Assembly: GCA_045594065.1 (NCBI GenBank)
Contig: JAZNXU010000042.1
Location: 1-23,778, forward strand
From: SIG565 sp045594065
Lineage (GTDB): Bacteria > Bacillota > Clostridia > Oscillospirales > Acutalibacteraceae
Direction: 5' to 3'
DNA: 23,778 nucleotides
The notes below the pieces were generated by a model, which searched no databases, was not told where the DNA came from, and was given only the letters and a program-made list of their open reading frames with translations. Each line of letters opens with the position of its first letter. Position 1 is the stretch's first letter. A program made the translations under genes and the position numbers. Below are positions 20,785 through 23,778 of the stretch, piece after piece.

Positions 20785-21522
20785 TTATTTTATTAAGGCT
20801 AGCTGTAATTTCTTGTTTTTAGCAAGTACAGCCGTGAACTGTCTTATTGCCATTTTTAAGTGCTGATTTTCGGCAATATGCTCGTTTACAAGACTCAATT
20901 TTGCATCATCACCGTAGGTTGCGGCGCAGATTATCGCCACAACAGCGTCGGTGGTTTCTCCGTTACCTGTATTGTAAATTTCCGATAGCATATCGAAAAG
21001 CTTTTTGTTTTGCTTTTTGGTGCCGCTCTCCAGCTGCTGCTTGATAGCGGGCACAAAATTCTCAATATAGAAATCAAGATATAAAAATTTGTTGTATTTC
21101 TGAACACTTGCTTTATATGTTTCCTTAAACTGTGGGAAAATAGCTAAAAGTTTTTGTGTTAAAGCAGAAATGCTTGCAGTGTCGGACTTATCAGCAACAG
21201 GTAGGTCAACACTCGCTGCAGCTTTTGTCTTTTTAACGCCGAGTTTTTCTCTTAAGGTATCTGCAAAATCAACACCGACAGCCGCCGCATCGCGCTCGGT
21301 TTGGGTTTCATCGAACAGCCAGCTTGAAGCAACTGCAAAGTCGCCAACCTCACCGTCGGTAACCTCGGCTATAAACAGAACGAACTGCTTAGATTCCTCA
21401 TTATATTCAATCTTAAGCGCCTTTTGGTCGTTTTTGTAAATTCCGTCTGACTCCGAAAATTTTTGCCCGTCAAGCAAAACCTGCATTTCGGACAGTACGA
21501 CATCAAAATATTTTTTATCCAT
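20785..21522 (-). CDS. Uncharacterised 245-residue protein
   Basis: I do not recognise this family. The N-terminal part (about 1-80) looks like a small alpha/beta domain: a helix (MDKKYFDVVLSEMQVLLDGQ), then strands (KALKIEYNEESKQFVLFIAEV), then SSWLFDETQTERDAAAVGVDF. A linker follows (residues 92-115: LGVKKTKAAASVDLPVADKS). The C-terminal part (about 115-245) is all helical (ALTQKLLAIFPQFKETYKASVQKYNKFLYLDFY, LFDMLSEIYNTGN, LVNEHIAENQHLKMAIRQF). No signal peptide or membrane span is seen, so it is probably cytoplasmic. ATG 21522 has GGAG 9 nt upstream. It is a single gene with its own promoter, divergent from rsmA. Confidence 0.8.
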   Translation of the reverse strand: MDKKYFDVVLSEMQVLLDGQKFSESDGIYKNDQKALKIEYNEESKQFVLFIAEVTDGEVGDFAVASSWLFDETQTERDAAAVGVDFADTLREKLGVKKTKAAASVDLPVADKSDTASISALTQKLLAIFPQFKETYKASVQKYNKFLYLDFYIENFVPAIKQQLESGTKKQNKKLFDMLSEIYNTGNGETTDAVVAIICAATYGDDAKLSLVNEHIAENQHLKMAIRQFTAVLAKNKKLQLALIK

Positions 21523-21552
21523 TAAAATTCACTCCAAACAGTAATTATTTAC

Positions 21553-21581
21553 ATTATACATTATAATTTGCATTTTGTCAC
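21553..21581 (-). promoter_or_regulatory. Promoter of the uncharacterised 245-residue gene
   Basis: On the minus strand GTGACA (21576-21581), a 17-nt spacer and a perfect TATAAT (21553-21558) lie about 30 nt upstream of the ATG at 21522. Confidence 0.7.
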
Positions 21582-21591
21582 CTAAAATTTG

Positions 21592-21620
21592 TTGCAAGAC
21601 TTAAAAAACTAAAGTATAAT
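21592..21620 (+). promoter_or_regulatory. rsmA promoter
   Basis: TTGCAA (21592-21597), a 17-nt spacer and a perfect TATAAT (21615-21620) precede rsmA. GAGGGTGG (21629-21636) serves as ribosome binding site. This promoter is back to back with that of the gene on the minus strand, with 10 nt between the -35 boxes. Confidence 0.7.
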
Positions 21621-21642
21621 AGGCTAAGAGGGTGGTTTTACA

Positions 21643-22488
21643 ATGAATCTTGCCGATATTAATACAATCAAAAAATTTATGGGTGACGGCTTCGCCTTTA
21701 AAAAAAGCCTTGGGCAAAACTTTTTAATCGACCCGAGCGTTTGCCCCCAAATGGCTGCCGCAGCGGCGGATAAAGAGACCGCCGTCCTTGAAATAGGTCC
21801 CGGTATCGGTGTGCTGACCTACGAGCTTTCCAAAGTAGCAGGAAAAGTGATTGCAATCGAGCTTGACAAAAGTCTGCAAAAAATACTATCTAAAACCCTT
21901 GCCAACTGTGAGAATGTAGAGGTTATTTACGGTGACGCAATGAAGATGGACTTAGCGGCACTTATAGCCGAAAAATTCGCAGATTATAAAAAAGTAGCAG
22001 TATGCGCCAATCTACCTTATTATATAACCTCGCCAATAATTACAATGCTACTTGAAAGCCGCTTGCCTATAGATAATATCACCGTTATGGTACAAAAGGA
22101 GGCCGCCGAGCGCATCTGCGCCGAGGTTGGCTCACGGGAATCGGGTGCGCTTACTGTAGCGGTTAATTATTACGCCGAAAGTGAAATACTTTTCGGGGTT
22201 GGCAGAGAAAGCTTTATGCCCCCGCCAAATGTAGATTCAGCCGTTATTCAGCTTAAAATCCGCAACACACCGAATGTAAATCTAAATGATGAAAAGTTTT
22301 TCTTTAAATTTGTAAAGGCATGCTTCGCACAGCGCCGCAAGACCTTTTTGAATAGCGTTTCAAACACACTGCATATTAATAAAAATGTTTTGCGTGAAAC
22401 ACTAAACTCACTCGGAATTGAGGAAAACATCCGCAGCGAGCAATTAACTATGATTGAGCTTGCAGATATTGCGAATAAATTGAAATAA
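21643..22488 (+). CDS. rsmA: 16S rRNA (adenine1518-N6/adenine1519-N6)-dimethyltransferase
   Basis: A 281-residue KsgA/RsmA enzyme that dimethylates two adjacent adenines at the 3' end of 16S rRNA late in small-subunit assembly, using S-adenosylmethionine. It shows the entry motif KKSLGQNFLID, the SAM-binding loop LEIGPGIGVLT, the acidic residue IAIELD, and the target-base motif NLPYYITSPI. The C-terminal RNA-binding part has FMPPPNVDSAVI and CFAQRRKTFLNSVS. Length is normal. Loss of this enzyme gives kasugamycin resistance in other bacteria. It appears to be transcribed alone; the tRNA gene downstream has its own promoter. Confidence 0.97.
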   Translation: MNLADINTIKKFMGDGFAFKKSLGQNFLIDPSVCPQMAAAAADKETAVLEIGPGIGVLTYELSKVAGKVIAIELDKSLQKILSKTLANCENVEVIYGDAMKMDLAALIAEKFADYKKVAVCANLPYYITSPIITMLLESRLPIDNITVMVQKEAAERICAEVGSRESGALTVAVNYYAESEILFGVGRESFMPPPNVDSAVIQLKIRNTPNVNLNDEKFFFKFVKACFAQRRKTFLNSVSNTLHINKNVLRETLNSLGIEENIRSEQLTMIELADIANKLK

Positions 22489-22512
22489 AATTTGCGATAC
22501 TAAAAAAAGTTG

Positions 22513-22541
22513 TTGACAAAATGGACAAAGTTGTTTATAAT
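22513..22541 (+). promoter_or_regulatory. Perfect-consensus tRNA promoter
   Basis: TTGACA (22513-22518), a 17-nt spacer and TATAAT (22536-22541) match consensus fully. The predicted start is about 13 nt upstream of the tRNA 5' end, as expected for a stable RNA gene. Confidence 0.88.
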
Positions 22542-22560
22542 ACTTTAGTATCGCGTATAT

Positions 22561-22634
22561 GGCTGTATAGCTCAGTTGGCTAGAGCATTCGGTTCATACC
22601 CGGAGTGTCATTGGTTCGAGTCCAATCGGAGCCA
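22561..22634 (+). tRNA. tRNA-Met (CAT), acceptor stem imperfect
   Basis: A 74-nt cloverleaf with U8, D-stem GCTC/GAGC, anticodon arm TTCGG-TTCATAC-CCGGA (anticodon CAT), 5-nt variable loop, T-arm ATTGG-TTCGAGT-CCAAT and discriminator A. The lack of the initiator's three G-C pairs in the anticodon stem suggests an elongator tRNA-Met. The CAU isoleucine tRNA (lysidine type) is a less likely alternative. The acceptor 5' strand GGCTGTA should meet TACAGCC but the 3' strand is CGGAGCC, leaving G-G and A-C mismatches and one G-U pair. CCA is not encoded. GC-rich phage genes begin shortly after it, so the 3' part may come from an integrated element. Confidence 0.85.
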
Positions 22635-22640
22635 CTCAGC

Positions 22641-22680
22641 AAACCCTTGAATCTCAACAGATTCGAGGGTTTTTCATTTT
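22641..22680 (+). terminator. Terminator after tRNA-Met
   Basis: AAACCCTTGAATCT (22641-22654) pairs with AGATTCGAGGGTTT (22659-22672) with one G-U pair and a CAAC loop, followed by TTCATTTTT. It lies 6 nt after the tRNA. Confidence 0.85.
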
Positions 22681-22703
22681 TCGTGGACTGATAAAAATAA
22701 ATC

Positions 22704-22725
22704 TTGTGCAACTTTTGTGCAACTT
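22704..22725. repeat. Two tandem 11-bp repeats next to the tRNA
   Basis: TTGTGCAACTT occurs twice head-to-tail without a spacer (22704-22714 and 22715-22725), about 70 nt downstream of the tRNA. Such direct repeats beside an integrated tRNA site may be arm-type binding sites for a tyrosine integrase (inference). Confidence 0.6.
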
Positions 22726-22758
22726 TTTAAATGGTATCATCCCCCAAAAACGAAAATG

Positions 22759-22785
22759 CGGCAGGAAACAAAGTGTTCCCTGCCG
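22759..22785 (-). terminator. Terminator of the phage lysis module
   Basis: CGGCAGGAAACA (22759-22770) and TGTTCCCTGCCG (22774-22785) form a 12-bp stem with one non-Watson-Crick pair, a G-U pair in the minus-strand RNA. In the minus direction it is followed by CATTTTCGTTTTTG, just downstream of the holin stop. Confidence 0.8.
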
Positions 22786-22794
22786 TGTTTTTGG

Positions 22795-22986
22795 TTAGAA
22801 ATTCTGCTTGCTGGTGGGGTTGTTCAGCACACCGAAGGTGGTCAGCAGCTCCAGGACGGCCACCACCACCGCCTCAATGGCTTCGCTTACACCGGTGTTG
22901 ATCACGCCGGCCAGCACCAGGATGCTAAGCAGCTGCGCAGCAATGGCAGCCAGGGTAACGGGGGAGAGAAGTCGGTTCTGTTCCAT
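22795..22986 (-). CDS. Putative phage holin
   Basis: A 63-residue protein with two predicted membrane helices (about 9-28 and 33-53) separated by a short turn, ending FGVLNNPTSKQNF. This resembles the tail of small Gram-positive phage holins of the phi LC3 type (NPTTKG-like). Holins form membrane lesions that let the endolysin reach the wall. ATG 22986 has AAAGGAG 6 nt upstream. It is the last gene of the lysis module and is followed by a terminator. Base composition is far richer in G and C than that of the chromosomal genes. Confidence 0.75.
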   Translation of the reverse strand: MEQNRLLSPVTLAAIAAQLLSILVLAGVINTGVSEAIEAVVVAVLELLTTFGVLNNPTSKQNF

Positions 22987-23000
22987 AGGGGTCTCCTTTC

Positions 23001-23228
23001 TTATGCGGGTTTGTGGTAGGCTTTCAGATCTTTCACATCATGCTGCAGCTCGGTGATGGCGCCTTCTGCAGCATACATGCGCTCGATCATGCCGTTGTGC
23101 TTGTTGACCTTTTCCTCCAGCCGTTCCAGGCGGTAGGTGGTCAGTTTGTTGGCGGTAATGATGCCGCCAAAGGTACCGACAAGGGTGCCAACAAGCGTCA
23201 GCAAGCCAACGATAACTGTGTCACTCAT
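23001..23228 (-). CDS. XhlA-like small phage membrane protein
   Basis: A 75-residue protein with one N-terminal membrane helix (MSDTVIVGLLTLVGTLVGTF) and a charged coiled coil behind it (RLERLEEKVNKHNGMIERMYAAE, then ITELQHDVKDL). This layout fits the haemolysin XhlA-like accessory lysis proteins common next to holins; family membership is by layout, not a diagnostic motif. I use ATG 23228, with GGGGGTG 6 nt upstream. An ATG at 23243 starts before that RBS and overlaps the lysin gene. It lies 5 nt after the endolysin stop and 14 nt before the holin. Confidence 0.7.
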   Translation of the reverse strand: MSDTVIVGLLTLVGTLVGTFGGIITANKLTTYRLERLEEKVNKHNGMIERMYAAEGAITELQHDVKDLKAYHKPA

Positions 23229-23233
23229 TGGTA

Positions 23234-23778
23234 TCACCCCCATCCCAGCACGCTGCCCAGGGCGTCGCGCAGCTGCTCGGCCGTGCTACGGGGCAGGGTG
23301 ATGCTTACCTGATCTTCGGAAGAGGCAGGCACGGTTGCATCGCCGGCAGCCTGCACGAATTTCTCCATCATCCAGCCGGACTTGCCAGCATAGGCGACGC
23401 GCACCCAGCCGTTCTGCTGAGCCACCATGGTGACGGTAGCGCCTACGGGAATGCGATCCACCAGATTCCCGTCAGGCTTGCTGCGCAGGTTAACGGTACT
23501 GCCGGAGTCTGCCGTGATCACGGCGGTCTTGACCTCACTCATGGGCGTTTCTTCTCCTTTGTTCGGGCTGACCTTGGCCAGCCAGCCGCGGTGCGTCCAT
23601 TTACCTAGTTTGGTATCGGTCACGATGCCCGGTCCGGTGCAGTGGACGATGCGCAGCGGATCCACGCTGCGCACTACGCCCACGTGGTAGTAGTCCCGCT
23701 TGTCCGGGTCGCCGGTGTAGCGGCTGGGGAGGTTGTAGTTTATCTGCCCGGGCATGCTGGCCTTGTAGACCACTTCGC
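23234..23778 (-). CDS. Phage endolysin, C-terminal part with SH3 domain (5' end beyond window)
   Basis: The frame runs off the right edge; about 181 codons are visible and no credible start is seen (a GTG at 23773 lies inside the frame, preceded by a Glu codon). The visible N-terminal part holds KRDYYHVGVVRSVDPLRIVHCTG, resembling the end of an NlpC/P60 peptidase core in which the His of HVGVV would be catalytic; the nucleophilic Cys would be outside the window. A bacterial SH3 domain follows (NLRSKPDGNLVDRIPVGATV, GWVRVAYAGKSGWM), used for wall binding. A short tail then ends in RDALGSVLGWG. It heads the visible lysis module. Confidence 0.75.
   Translation of the reverse strand, partial: EVVYKASMPGQINYNLPSRYTGDPDKRDYYHVGVVRSVDPLRIVHCTGPGIVTDTKLGKWTHRGWLAKVSPNKGEETPMSEVKTAVITADSGSTVNLRSKPDGNLVDRIPVGATVTMVAQQNGWVRVAYAGKSGWMMEKFVQAAGDATVPASSEDQVSITLPRSTAEQLRDALGSVLGWG

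Larger units (their letters stand above)
22615..23778. mobile_element. Left end of a putative prophage joined at the tRNA-Met gene
   Basis: From the 3' part of the tRNA to the right window edge, the sequence changes from AT-rich chromosomal style to GC-rich coding (GGC, CTG, CAG codons) and encodes a phage lysis module read toward the tRNA. Tandem TTGTGCAACTT repeats lie next to the tRNA. Integration into a tRNA 3' end by a tyrosine recombinase is the usual way such junctions form. The integrase and the other att site are outside the window. The exact boundary is inferred; a chimeric assembly is the alternative. Confidence 0.6.

Noticed and set aside
1..23778. CRISPR arrays, rRNA genes, insertion sequences, toxin-antitoxin or restriction systems
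   Set aside because: I saw no regularly spaced repeats, no rRNA core sequences, no transposase frame and no defence-gene motif anywhere in the window.

Overview
The window reads as a chromosomal segment of a low-to-moderate GC Gram-positive bacterium, most likely an anaerobic clostridium of the Oscillospiraceae/Ruminococcaceae type. The evidence is Firmicutes-style GGAGG ribosome binding sites, sigma-A-like TTGACA-17-TATAAT promoters, several TTG/GTG starts, a PolA without proofreading residues, hisS next to aspS, and a clostridial-type hexameric glutamate dehydrogenase. This is inferred from sequence style and protein families, not from a database match. At the right edge (about 22.6 kb onward) base composition and codon use become GC-rich and the genes are phage lysis genes, so the window ends inside what looks like a prophage that meets the chromosome at a tRNA-Met gene.

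Layout. 1-273: 3' end of tcdA. 315-2597 (minus strand): a PutP-type sodium/solute symporter and a TetR regulator, each with its own promoter. 2697-6253 (minus): a methylglyoxal-synthase-like gene, hisS and aspS, apparently one operon with a promoter abutting the previous stop codon. 6337-16128 (minus): a tightly spaced run in transcription order polA, a YwlE-like phosphatase fused to RimI, tsaD, a diacylglycerol-kinase-family gene, mreB, mreC, mreD and PBP2. 16254-17998 (plus): dus and yebC, divergent from polA. 18061-18328: an AT-rich gene-free stretch between convergent genes. 18329-19207 (minus): three small uncharacterised genes. 19375-20727 (plus): gdhA. 20785-21522 (minus): an uncharacterised 245-residue protein. 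21643-22488 (plus): rsmA. 22561-22634: tRNA-Met. 22795-23778 (minus): holin, XhlA-like protein and a partial SH3 endolysin.

How the genes fit together. Much of the window serves translation: TsaD (t6A) and TcdA (cyclic t6A) act on the same tRNA base, Dus makes dihydrouridine, HisRS and AspRS charge tRNAs, RsmA and RimI modify the ribosome, and YebC is a translation or transcription factor. MreBCD plus PBP2 is the rod-shape elongation machinery.

The points most worth attention are: (1) the in-frame fusion of a YwlE-type arginine-phosphatase domain to RimI; (2) a methylglyoxal synthase homologue in which the catalytic Asp and the active-site His are both Ser; (3) a tRNA-Met whose acceptor stem does not pair, as if its 3' part was replaced at a phage junction; (4) a perfect-consensus promoter so close to the dus start codon that the mRNA should be leaderless; (5) DnaA-box-like and Xer-arm-like sequences in the 18.1-18.3 kb gap. 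I found no CRISPR array, rRNA, insertion sequence or recognised defence system.
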